A DNA stretch of 64,000 bases from JASHVB01 sp963780805 (lineage in GTDB: Bacteria; Pseudomonadota; Alphaproteobacteria; Acetobacterales; Acetobacteraceae), in NCBI GenBank assembly GCA_963780805.1, contig CAWADP010000010.1, positions 1 to 64,000 of the forward strand, read 5' to 3'. The notes below the pieces were generated by a model. That model saw nothing but the letters and a program-made list of their open reading frames with translations. It had not been told where the DNA came from and made no database searches. Within the stretch, counting starts at the first letter, position 1. Each line of letters starts with the position of its first letter. The position numbers were made by a program, and so were the translations under genes. This document shows positions 1-8,036 of the stretch, in pieces.

Positions 1-1
1 G

Positions 2-1017
2 GCCGACGCCTCGGACGCTGGCGAGGCCTGGAGCGACGGCCAGATCGCCGAGGCGCTGGATACCAGCGCCGATACGATCGCCCGCACCCGCCAGCAACTG
101 GTGGAGGGCGGCCTCGACGCCGCCCTGACGCGCAAGCATTCGCCCAACTCCGCCCGCAAGCGCATCTTCGACGGCGTCGCTGAGGCCAAGCTGATCGCGC
201 TCGCCTGTTCCGCGCCGCCCAAGGGCCGGGCGCGCTGGACGCTCAAGCTGCTGGAAAGCGCCGTGGTCAAGATGGACATCGTCGACCGCGCCAGCGACAA
301 CACGATCGGCCGGACGCTAAAAAAAACATTCTCAAGCCGCACTTGCAGAAACAGTGGGTCATTCCGCCGCAGGCCAACGCCGCATTCGTAGCCGCGATGG
401 AGGACGTGCTCGAGGTCTATCAGCGGCCGCACGATCCGAACTGCCCTGTCGTCTGCCTGGATGAGACCAGCAAGCAACTCATCAAAGAGACCAAAACGCC
501 GGTGCCCGCCAAGCCAGGCCGGCCGGCCCGCCACGATTACGAGTATGAGCGCAACGGCACCGCCAATCTGTTCATGCTGTTCGCGCCGCTGGAAGGCTGG
601 CGGCATGTCGAGGTCACCGACCGCCACGCCGCAGTCGACTATGCGCACCTGCTCCGGGACCTGTCGGACAAGTATTTCTCCAACGTACCCAAGATCGCGC
701 TCGTGCAGGACAATCTCAGCACCCACAAGCCAGCGTCTCTCTATGAGGCCTTCCCCGCGCCCGAGGCTCGCCGTCTCGTCGAGCGGTTCGAGTGGCACTA
801 CACACCCAAACACGGCAGTTGGCTGGACATGGCCGAAGCGGAGTTGAGTGTGCTGTCCGGCCAATGCCTCGATCGGCGCATCCCCGACAAGCAGACCCTG
901 ATCGACGAGGTCGCCGCCTGGGAGAACGACCGCAACACCGACCACACCAAGGCCGACTGGCAATTCACCACCGCCGATGCTCGCGTCAAACTGAAGCGGC
1001 TGTACCCGGCAATATGA
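2..1017 (+). CDS. IS630 family transposase, two frames joined at an A8 run (5' end outside window)
   Basis: Catalyses cut-and-paste movement of an IS630/Tc1-type element. The reading frame is open from the window edge and carries the helix-turn-helix part. At 319-326 there is a run of eight A. A -1 slip there passes into the second frame, which carries the DDE domain: LDET near 460, QDNLSTH near 707 and the acidic residue in MAEAE near 830. Many IS630 relatives make their transposase by programmed frameshifting on A-runs, so I treat this as one functional gene rather than a pseudogene. The frame ends with TGA at 1015-1017, a few bases before the left end of the IS1380 element. The left end of the element lies outside the window. 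Confidence 0.85.
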
Positions 1018-1030
1018 GTGACTCAGGGCA

Positions 1031-2690
1031 CTAGCCCGAATTTCTCACCGAATTCGGGTGCATTGGGGCGCGGATTCTGAGAGAATCGTGTTGCGACCAC
1101 GGCTTTTCTCGAATCCGCAGGAGGCCCCAGTGCCGACAGAGTGTAACCCCGCGCTGTTCGAATTTCCACCCGTCGAGGGCCGCCGCGTCGAGGCCAGCTT
1201 CGACGGCGGCGCGATCACTTCGGATGCCGGCGCCCTGCTGCTGGGCCAGACCGACCGCGCGATCCGGCTGACCGAGCGGTTCGCCGCCTGCTTCACCGAC
1301 GTCCGTACCCCCGAACTGGTGGAGCACCAGGTCGAGACCCTGGTGATGCAGCGGGTTGTCGGCATCGCGCTGGGCTACGAGGACCTCAACGACCATGACA
1401 CTCTGCGCCATGATCCGGTGCTGTCGGTGCTGGCCGGCAAGCTCGAGGCGCAGCGATCGGACTGCGCGCCGCTGGCCGGCAAGGCGACCCTGAACCGGCT
1501 GGAACTGAGCCGGGAAGCGGCGACCCGCTACCACAAGATCAGCCACGACCCTGCGGCGATCGAAGGCCTGTTCGTCGATCTCTTTCTGGACGCCCACAAG
1601 AAGGCACCGCAGCAGATCATCCTCGACCTCGATGCCACCGACGATCCGCTGCACGGCAATCAGGAAGGCCGGTTCTTCCATGGCTACTATGACTGCTACT
1701 GCTATCTGCCGCTCTATATCTTCTGCGGCCGTCACCTGCTGGCGGCGAAGCTGCGCCGCGCCAACGCCGACGCCGCAGCCGGCGCGGTTGAGGAGGTCGC
1801 CCGCATCGTGGCCCAGATCCGCCGCCGCTGGCCGCGCGTGCGCATTGTGCTGCGCGGCGACTCTGGCTTCACCCGCGAGCCCTTGATGGCATGGTGTGAG
1901 GCCAACCGTGTGGACTATGTGTTTGGCTTGGCTGGCAACGACCGTCTGGACCAGGCGATCGTCCCCGAGCTGATCGGTGCGACGATCGACAGCATCCGTA
2001 GCGGCAAGCCGGCCCGCCGCTTCAGCGACTTCCGCTACCGCACGCGCGACAGTTGGAGCCGCGAACGGCGTGTCGTCGGCAAGGCCGAAGTCACCAGCGG
2101 TGAGGCCAACCCACGCTTCATCGTCACTTCACTCGGGCGGGGCCAGGCCGGTGCGCGGTATCTCTACGAGGAAGTCTATTGCGCACGCGGCGAGATGGAG
2201 AACCGCATCAAGGAATGCCAGCTCGACATGTTCGCCGACCGGACGTCCACGGCGACGATGCAGGCCAACCAGCTCCGGCTGTGGTTTGCCTCGATGGCGT
2301 ATGTATTGCTGTGCGCGTTGCGCCGCATCGGCCTGGCGTTCACGCAGTTCGCGGAGGCGACCTGCGGCACGATCCGGCTGAGGCTGCTGAAGCTTGGCGC
2401 TCTGGTCCGGGTCAGCGTGCGGCGGATCAAGATCACGATGGCGTCAGCCTGCCCGTGGCAGTACCAGTTCGCGCTTGCACAGGCTTTGCTGCGCAACGCC
2501 GCTGCCTGACACGAACCAGACGGGGCAGAGCTTCATACCCTCCCGCCAACGCCGCTGACAGAGCGGCGGAGGCGGCGCTTGCCCGGAATTCGGCGTTCCC
2601 GATCTTCAGGGTGGGAACGCACGCGAATTACGGTCCTGTACCGCAATGACTGCCGAACAGCTACTCGCCAGTATGAGAAATCCGGGCTAG
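1031..2690 (+). mobile_element. IS1380 family insertion sequence (copy 1)
   Basis: Ends are marked by a 17-bp inverted repeat with one mismatch, at 1031-1047 and 2674-2690. The repeat extends by one base if the IS5 inserted at its right tip is removed. No clear 4-bp target duplication is seen, which fits later rearrangement at both sides. The last four bases, CTAG, served as target for the neighbouring IS5 element. Confidence 0.8.
1130..2509 (+). CDS. IS1380 family transposase
   Basis: DDE transposase of about 459 residues, the usual length for the family. I start it at the GTG at 1130 because AGGAGG lies at 1119-1124, five bases upstream; an ATG at 1058 in the same frame has no such site. 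The N-terminal GGAITSDAGALLL block is typical of IS1380. Acidic candidates are seen in the LDLDATDDP block, in the LRGDSGF block and in the MENRIKE block. The coding frame is intact, so this copy may be active, although its right terminus has been hit by IS5. Confidence 0.92.
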   Translation: MPTECNPALFEFPPVEGRRVEASFDGGAITSDAGALLLGQTDRAIRLTERFAACFTDVRTPELVEHQVETLVMQRVVGIALGYEDLNDHDTLRHDPVLSVLAGKLEAQRSDCAPLAGKATLNRLELSREAATRYHKISHDPAAIEGLFVDLFLDAHKKAPQQIILDLDATDDPLHGNQEGRFFHGYYDCYCYLPLYIFCGRHLLAAKLRRANADAAAGAVEEVARIVAQIRRRWPRVRIVLRGDSGFTREPLMAWCEANRVDYVFGLAGNDRLDQAIVPELIGATIDSIRSGKPARRFSDFRYRTRDSWSRERRVVGKAEVTSGEANPRFIVTSLGRGQAGARYLYEEVYCARGEMENRIKECQLDMFADRTSTATMQANQLRLWFASMAYVLLCALRRIGLAFTQFAEATCGTIRLRLLKLGALVRVSVRRIKITMASACPWQYQFALAQALLRNAAA

Positions 2691-3561
2691 GTTGTGTGGA
2701 CGGAATCCCAGCCATGCGTAATTAGCGGATTCCCGAATTGGTATGTCATCGGATCACTGCGTCGCCGGCAAGGGAGGCCGGCGATGCTGACGCAGATGAC
2801 CGACGAGGATTGGGAGATTGTGCTCACGGTGTTCGACGCCGCGCAGTCCAGGCGTGGGGAGCCGGGGCACGATGACCGCAAATTCCTGGAGGCGATCTTC
2901 TATTTCACGGTGCACAATATAACGTGGCGTGCCCTGCCGGTGGAATTCGGCAACTGGAACAGTGTCTGGAAGCGGTTCTGGCGGCTCAGCCGCAGCGGGG
3001 TGTTCGAGGCGTTTTTCCAGTTGCTGGCTGAGCAAAGTTCGACAGCGCATCTGGTGCAATTCTTCGACAGCACGGTCGTCCGGGCTCACGTTTCGGCGGC
3101 CGGCGCAAAAGGGGGCAGCAAAATCAGGCGCTTGGACTATCGCGCGGCGGGTTTTCGACCAAAATCCATCTCAAGACCGACCTCAAGGGCGATCCACTCG
3201 ATTTCCACCTGACCGGTGGCGAGAAGAGCGACACAACGCAACTCGAAACCTCGTTTGATATCGGCCCAGACATCACGCCGCGCGTGGCGATCACCGACAA
3301 GGGATACGACAGCCGCGCCAACCGGGCAGCGGCCCGGGCGCGCGGGATTACGCCGGTTATCCCCCGGAAGGTCCATTCGAAGGAGCGGGGCCGCTTCTTT
3401 CCAAAGAAACTCTACAAGCTCCGGGCTCGTATCGAGCAGACCATAGGCAAACTCAAGCGCTTCAAGCGCATCGCGCTGCGTTGCGAGAAGACCGATATCT
3501 CCTTCAGCGTGTTGATCAGCTTCGCTTGCGGGATATTATTGATCAAATCCGTCCACACGGC
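2691..3561 (+). mobile_element. IS5 family insertion sequence (copy 1), flanked by CTAG
   Basis: Element of 871 bp with 14-bp terminal inverted repeats (two mismatches) and CTAG on both sides, at 2687-2690 and 3562-3565. CTAG is a preferred IS5 target. The left CTAG is the last four bases of the IS1380 terminal repeat, so this element jumped into the tip of IS1380. Confidence 0.82.
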
Positions 3562-3565
3562 CTAG
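2784..3565 (+). CDS. IS5 family (IS427-like) transposase in two overlapping frames
   Basis: The first frame starts at ATG 2784 after AGGGAGG at 2771-2777 and holds the N-terminal domain up to FDSTVVRAH, which contains the first catalytic Asp. At 3107-3115 the sequence AAAAGGGGG allows a -1 slip into the second frame, which reads GGFSTKIHLK, then ITDKGYDS (second Asp) and RIEQTIGKLKRFKR (Glu). IS427-type members of IS5 commonly use such frameshifting, so the gene may be functional. The stop codon TAG lies in the CTAG target duplication, outside the element itself. Confidence 0.82.
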
Positions 3566-3574
3566 TCAATTCTG

Positions 3575-5318
3575 GTAAGAGGGGCAAAAATGTGGGCACG
3601 CAGGTGCCGCACGCTCCGAACGCCAACGATCAGATTGGTGAGAGGAACGGTCGGATGCCGGTCAGGCGGGGCGGACTCGCGCTCTGACGTAATAGGCGAG
3701 CGGTTCAATGATCGCTGCCCCCACCACTTTGAGCCGGCTGCCCAGAAAATCCCAGACGGCGATGCCCAGCTTGTCACACGTCTTGGCGAGGCTCAGGAAC
3801 CCGTCGCGGCAATCCCGGCCGATCTCACTGCGGGTTCCGGCGCTGATCTTCCGCCGCGTGACCTGACAGCGAATGTCGTTTTCCGAACCATTGGTGTGGA
3901 GCGGGATTTCCGGCCGTTCCAGCACCATCAGCAGTTCGGCCTTATTGGCATGCAGCCGCGTCAGCAGGCGATCCAGCGTGACGAAGCCGGTGCGGCGAAG
4001 GAAGATGCGGTCGAAGCGTGCGCGCAGCGCGGACGCCCGGCGTTTGCCGGGTTTCAGCTGGTACGCCTTGAGGTCCGCGTAGAAGTCCCAGATGAGACTA
4101 CGAACCCGCGTCTGGGCGGCGCGATGCTGGTCGTTGAACGTATCCAGCTTATGCACCAGCCGTTCCGCGTGAACCCAGCACAGCGCATGCCGGCCGATGT
4201 TGAATTGCCCGGCGTCGTCGCTCAGAATCACGGCATCGCACAGAAATTCGTGCGCCTGAACGCTGCCCCACAGCGCCGCTTCGGTGGCGACCCTGGTCGG
4301 GTCCGGCGTGACCTTCAACGCGTTGAAGCCCAGCCGGTCGAGATGTGCCTGCCAGGCGGTCTGGTCGCCGAACCGTGTCTCCGGTTCAGCCTTCAGACGG
4401 GCGATCGTGGCCGCTGGCAGGCCTTGGTTTCGCATGTAGTCGTAAGCGGCGTCGTTGAGCACGTAGTCAGTGTGGCCGGCGCGGAGCAGATCGAGGAAGT
4501 TCAGCCGGCTCTTCGAGGACCGCGTGCGGAACCAGGTGAACCACTCATTGCCGATTTGCGTGCAAAACCCGTTCTTCCCGGCATGCCGCGCGCCGGTGTC
4601 GTCAACTGGGACCCAGGGCGATGTTTCCAGCCCCGCGCGCAGAACCTCGCGGGCTTCGGCGATCAACCCCTCATGGTTTTCATTCAACAGGCGAACCAGC
4701 TGCCGCTTTGAGATCGAAACCCCCACCGATCGCAACAAGGCCAGCAGCCGGGGCATCGTCGATTGACCCCGGTGGTATTGCACCAGCACGAAGCGGCGCA
4801 GTTCCGGACCAAAATGGCCTTCGATCCCCTGTGGCAATGGCGCCAGCATCGTCCGACCGTCGGGCGTTATCCAGCGTTCTCGCAGATAACAGGTCGCCTT
4901 CGCCGAAATCACCAGATCCTGGACCAGAAAGGGTTCATGACCTTTGAAAATCGATCCTGGCGGGATCTCGACCCGGATCACCTCTTCTTCGACTTTGACC
5001 CGGGGTGTGACCTTACCCCTGCCAGGCCGCTTCTCCGGTTTCCGGGGCGTCGGCGGCGCGGTTCCTTTTTCCATGCCGCTCGGCTTGATGTTCGGGCGGC
5101 CTTTCAGACCTTTCAACCGGGCGTTCTCTTCGCGCAGTTCCGCGACGGTCTGCTTCAGGATGGCTACCTCACCGTGCAGTTCGGCCAGCAGCGCTTCAAG
5201 CTCTGCACGGCTTAGCGCGGAAAGGGTGGCGCGCGGCGGCACATCACGCAAAGAATCCACCGCGCCGAATCGACGCAAGGGAAAAATGCGGGGTTACCCA
5301 CACTTTTGCCCCTATTAC
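3575..5318 (-). mobile_element. IS66 family insertion sequence with perfect 8-bp target duplication (copy 1)
   Basis: The element begins GTAAGAGGGGCAAAA and ends with the matching inverted repeat, with terminal GTAA typical of IS66. It is flanked by identical 8-bp direct repeats CAATTCTG at 3567-3574 and 5319-5326, the duplication size known for IS66. This defines both ends to the base and shows a clean, probably recent insertion. Confidence 0.96.
3662..5278 (-). CDS. tnpC: IS66 family transposase TnpC
   Basis: DDE transposase of 538 residues that moves the surrounding element. The N-terminus has a leucine-zipper-like stretch with heptad leucines, then a basic proline-rich linker. The core includes the WVPVDDTGARHAGKNG and TDYVLNDAAYDY blocks, and the C-terminal part carries the HTNGSENDIR block that precedes the end in this family. 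The likely start is a TTG at 5278, so the exact N-terminus is uncertain. No tnpA or tnpB accompanies it, as in the ISBst12-type subgroup that carries only the transposase gene. Confidence 0.92.
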   Translation of the reverse strand: MRRFGAVDSLRDVPPRATLSALSRAELEALLAELHGEVAILKQTVAELREENARLKGLKGRPNIKPSGMEKGTAPPTPRKPEKRPGRGKVTPRVKVEEEVIRVEIPPGSIFKGHEPFLVQDLVISAKATCYLRERWITPDGRTMLAPLPQGIEGHFGPELRRFVLVQYHRGQSTMPRLLALLRSVGVSISKRQLVRLLNENHEGLIAEAREVLRAGLETSPWVPVDDTGARHAGKNGFCTQIGNEWFTWFRTRSSKSRLNFLDLLRAGHTDYVLNDAAYDYMRNQGLPAATIARLKAEPETRFGDQTAWQAHLDRLGFNALKVTPDPTRVATEAALWGSVQAHEFLCDAVILSDDAGQFNIGRHALCWVHAERLVHKLDTFNDQHRAAQTRVRSLIWDFYADLKAYQLKPGKRRASALRARFDRIFLRRTGFVTLDRLLTRLHANKAELLMVLERPEIPLHTNGSENDIRCQVTRRKISAGTRSEIGRDCRDGFLSLAKTCDKLGIAVWDFLGSRLKVVGAAIIEPLAYYVRARVRPA

Positions 5319-5326
5319 CAATTCTG

Positions 5327-5618
5327 CCAACCACCCATTGAAATCATTGAATAACCTCAGAACTCCTACGCTGCGGGTCGGCGCCGCGCGTCAGCGGGAC
5401 GGTCTCGGAACCCTCGCTCAGCCAGTCCAGCCAGGTTCAGCGGCCGGCAGCGGTCGGAGGAGAGGCAGAGGGTATCGCCCAAGCATTTGACGGCCCGGCC
5501 GTCTGACGGTCGGCAGGGGCGGGGCGGCGAGGATCGGCGATGACAGGGTGACGGAGTTGCCCGAATTTACCCGGCGCGAGCAGGGTGCCATGTCCCGTAT
5601 CCACCCGAGGAGATCGTC
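5327..5618. other. Gap between IS66 and the HU-like gene
   Basis: No gene supported. The stretch is GC-rich and probably contains the promoter of the HU-like gene. A ribosome-binding-like GAGGAG lies at about 5608-5613, just before the start codon at 5619. Confidence 0.5.
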
Positions 5619-5987
5619 ATGCCACCAGCCAAAAAATCCACGGCCAGGAAAGTGGCACCAGCGAAGGCCGCTACGGCCAAGAGGGCTGCCGCGGCGAAGA
5701 GTGCGCCGCGGGCGACCGTCACGCTCAAGCAGATCGCCGCCGAGTTGGCCGAGAGCCATGAGCTACCGAAAAAGCAGGCGGAAGCCATACTGGGTGATCT
5801 CGTAGCGTTGTCCACCCGTCATCTCAAGCAGGGCGACAAAATCCGCCTGACCGGCCTCGGTATTCTGCAAGTTCGCAGTCGGTCCGCTCGGATGGGCAGG
5901 AACCCGGCGACGGGCGACGCCATCAAGATCAAAGCCAGTAAGAGGATTGCCTTCCGACCCGCGAAGGAACTGAAGGAGAGCGTGTAG
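5619..5987 (+). CDS. HU-family DNA-binding protein with N-terminal basic alanine/lysine tail
   Basis: Nucleoid-associated protein that would bend and compact DNA. Residues 1-30 form a histone H1-like tail rich in Lys, Ala, Pro and Arg. Residues from about 34 onward form the HU fold, with the conserved GRNPATGDAIKIKASKRIAFRPAKELK arm and C-terminal region. At 122 residues it is longer than plain HU (about 90) because of the tail. Tailed HU proteins are known in several high-GC bacteria. It stands alone, next to a block of insertion sequences. Confidence 0.87.
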   Translation: MPPAKKSTARKVAPAKAATAKRAAAAKSAPRATVTLKQIAAELAESHELPKKQAEAILGDLVALSTRHLKQGDKIRLTGLGILQVRSRSARMGRNPATGDAIKIKASKRIAFRPAKELKESV

Positions 5988-6087
5988 GTTTGCGGTAAAA
6001 TGAAAGACCGCGAGGAACTCTCTGAGATTATTCCCCGCCATCCATGATGGCCACTACCTGTCACGCCAAAAAACTCAAGGAGCATCC

Positions 6088-6428
6088 ATGATTGACGATC
6101 CCCGAAAGACTGACTTGCTGATTTCGATGCTGACGGGTCGCTGCCGATTGAAGCTAATATCACGGGACATTTGGCTAACGAATTGATGAGAAAGTCACCC
6201 GATACCAAAATCCCGAGAAAATGCCACATCACCGGGGTCTTCTACACCGGGGAAATGGGAGGCATTCTCTGCGGCCTGGATATGGCTGGCGACGATGCCA
6301 AGACTGCTCATGTAGTATCTATAACTCACCTAGCCTTTGACCGCCGCGTTGCACTGTCCCGGGAGATAGAGGCGTATCAGCGCCACCGGATCAAGAAGCT
6401 GAAGCAGCAGCAGGGCCGTGGCTACTGA
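6088..6428 (+). pseudogene. Small hypothetical gene, apparently frameshifted
   Basis: A start at ATG 6088 follows AAGGAG at 6077-6082, but its frame stops after about 32 codons. The following open frame, to 6428, reads smoothly from about 6114 and contains a compact GMxGGILCGLDM-like core and a basic C-terminus. The two frames probably belonged to one protein of about 110 residues, broken by one indel between 6110 and 6132. Alternatively the shorter frame starts at the TTG at 6171 and is a complete 85-residue protein. I do not recognise the family. Confidence 0.35.
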
Positions 6429-6647
6429 TATTGCAGAGAGCCACCCGCACAGACCGCATCCGCGAGGGCTATGCAGCCGCAGACCGTCATACCAGATACG
6501 GTTGGTGACGGTGCTGTACGCGACCATCGAGACGGCAGCGGCAGACAGATCATGGCAACGGTCCCCAAACCTCGTTCAGCCACTCCTGGGAGCTTCAAGA
6601 GGCGGCGACGGTTGGGGCGACGCACTTTGCGACAGCAGCACAGGCGT

Positions 6648-7484
6648 CTAATTGCCGGAAGGCTTGGACGCCTTCTGGTGCGCCTCCTGGGCGAACTTCG
6701 AATGCTTGATATGGTACTTGGTCTCAAGGTTCACGATCGTACCTTCCTTCGCCCACTGTTTGACCATGGTGGACAGGTAGGCGGCCCATTCCGGCTGACC
6801 CTTGCGCACGGCGAGACCCCAGGGCTGCACCTCCCGCGACTCCAGCGGCATGTCGTAATCGCTCCACTCCGGCTCCAGCATGTCGCCCTCGATCGACGTG
6901 TCGTCAAACAGCAGCCCCACACAACGTCCTTGTTTCAGTGCCGCCAGGGCCTCGGCAGCGCCGGCGAAGGCCGTGACTTGAAGCCCGAAATCCGCCTCCG
7001 CTTCATCGTTGTAGTAAGCGCCGTCGATCCCGCATACCGGCTTGCCTTTCAGCTCGGTCCACGACTTCAGATTCATCGATTTCGGCACCATGACGTTGAA
7101 GCCCGCGGCGTAGTAGTAAGGCTTCACGATGTCGACCACCCGCCTGCGCACCCTCGTATCGTTCAACGTGGCGATGATCAGGTCGATCTTGCCCTGCTCC
7201 AGGAGTTCGATTCGGTTCGTCGCTGCCACCGGCACGAGTTCCAGTTTCACGCCCAGGCTCTTGGCCACCTCGGCGGCCAGGTCTGGTTCGATCCCGACGA
7301 TCTCGCCGGACGGCGCACGGAATCCAAATGGCGGGTAATCCGCTTTCACGCCGACGACCAGCGTGCCGCGCTCCTTGATCGTAGCGAGCTCGTCAGCGCT
7401 TGCATGCTGTCCCTCAAGCGCAAACAAACCGGTAGCAAGAAGAATCCCTGCCAGCAGGCGCAGGATGTGATTCCGGACTCTCAT
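6648..7484 (-). CDS. Periplasmic solute-binding protein, family 3 (amino-acid type)
   Basis: Binds a small polar solute, probably an amino acid, for delivery to an ABC permease. The start at 7484 is chosen for its AGGAG site and for the signal peptide that follows (MRVRN, hydrophobic stretch, then an Ala-rich cleavage region). The mature protein opens with LATIKERGTLVVGVKADYPPFGF, the standard opening of this family, followed by GIEPDLAAEVAKSLG and KIDLIIATLNDT. Length 278 residues is normal. No permease or ATPase gene is next to it, so it is an orphan here and its ligand cannot be told. Confidence 0.9.
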   Translation of the reverse strand: MRVRNHILRLLAGILLATGLFALEGQHASADELATIKERGTLVVGVKADYPPFGFRAPSGEIVGIEPDLAAEVAKSLGVKLELVPVAATNRIELLEQGKIDLIIATLNDTRVRRRVVDIVKPYYYAAGFNVMVPKSMNLKSWTELKGKPVCGIDGAYYNDEAEADFGLQVTAFAGAAEALAALKQGRCVGLLFDDTSIEGDMLEPEWSDYDMPLESREVQPWGLAVRKGQPEWAAYLSTMVKQWAKEGTIVNLETKYHIKHSKFAQEAHQKASKPSGN

Positions 7485-7788
7485 GCTGCGCTCCTGGCCA
7501 CGCTTGCGTGGGCGAACGGCACCAATGTGCCCAGGCAATATTCAGCCCGATCGTCCCGCGATGCCAGCCCCGACGTCGTTTCCTCCACCACCGCCTACAC
7601 TGGCCATGCGGCTCCGGTCCAGGCCAGGACCACAGACCTCAGCGCTGGCCTGAATCGTCGCCTGGACCGTATGGGGAGGCTCGTCGGCAGAAGTGCAACG
7701 AGACAAGCTGAATGTCAAGGTATGTGCCAAGGTCTGATCGCAGAAGTCCCACAAATACTGGCATTATTGGCACTTCTGGTCGTCGAGC

Positions 7789-7811
7789 TTCGAATCCCGC
7801 CGGGGACGCCA
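7789..7811 (+). other. tRNA 3'-end-like sequence at a breakpoint
   Basis: These 23 bases look like the T-loop, T-stem 3' strand, acceptor strand and CCA of a tRNA. The preceding bases do not pair with the T-stem strand, so no complete tRNA is present. The sequence ends about four bases before the point where the 2-hydroxyacid dehydrogenase fragment loses similarity to its family. tRNA 3' ends are usual attachment cores of integrative elements, so this may be a left-over att site. Confidence 0.4.
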
Positions 7812-7814
7812 TCT

Positions 7815-8036
7815 TGAGACCGACCCCGATTTTCTGGATCAGCCCGAGCCGTGGTGCCGCCGCGGTCATCGCCGTGGTGCAGCACTGCTGCACGTGCCAC
7901 AGCATGTCGGCCCGCGGCAGCAGGCGGTGCAACGCCGCCTCGTCGCCTTCCGGACAGATCGAGAGCGTCAGCCTCAACACCGCCGCCAGCCGCGCCGCCA
8001 GGTCGGACCGGGAGCACAATGGAATGGCACCTTCAT
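7815..8036 (-). pseudogene. D-2-hydroxyacid dehydrogenase, N-terminal remnant
   Basis: Only about 73 codons remain. After a frame break near the start, the remnant reads SDLAARLAAV, then PEGDEAALHRLLPRADMLWHV, then AAPRLGLIQKIGVG, the N-terminal substrate-domain pattern of D-isomer-specific 2-hydroxyacid dehydrogenases. The whole NAD domain and catalytic residues are missing. Its ATG at 8036 overlaps the stop of the enolase-like gene as ATGA, so it was the third gene of a coupled operon with the kinase and the enolase-like protein. Confidence 0.72.

Noticed and set aside
7700..7812. A complete tRNA gene
   Set aside because: The bases before the T-loop cannot pair with the T-stem strand, and no matching acceptor strand is found upstream; only the 3' end is tRNA-like.
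6471..7817. Long plus-strand open frame of about 448 codons
   Set aside because: It is antisense to the solute-binding protein gene, which has clear motifs, signal peptide and start site.
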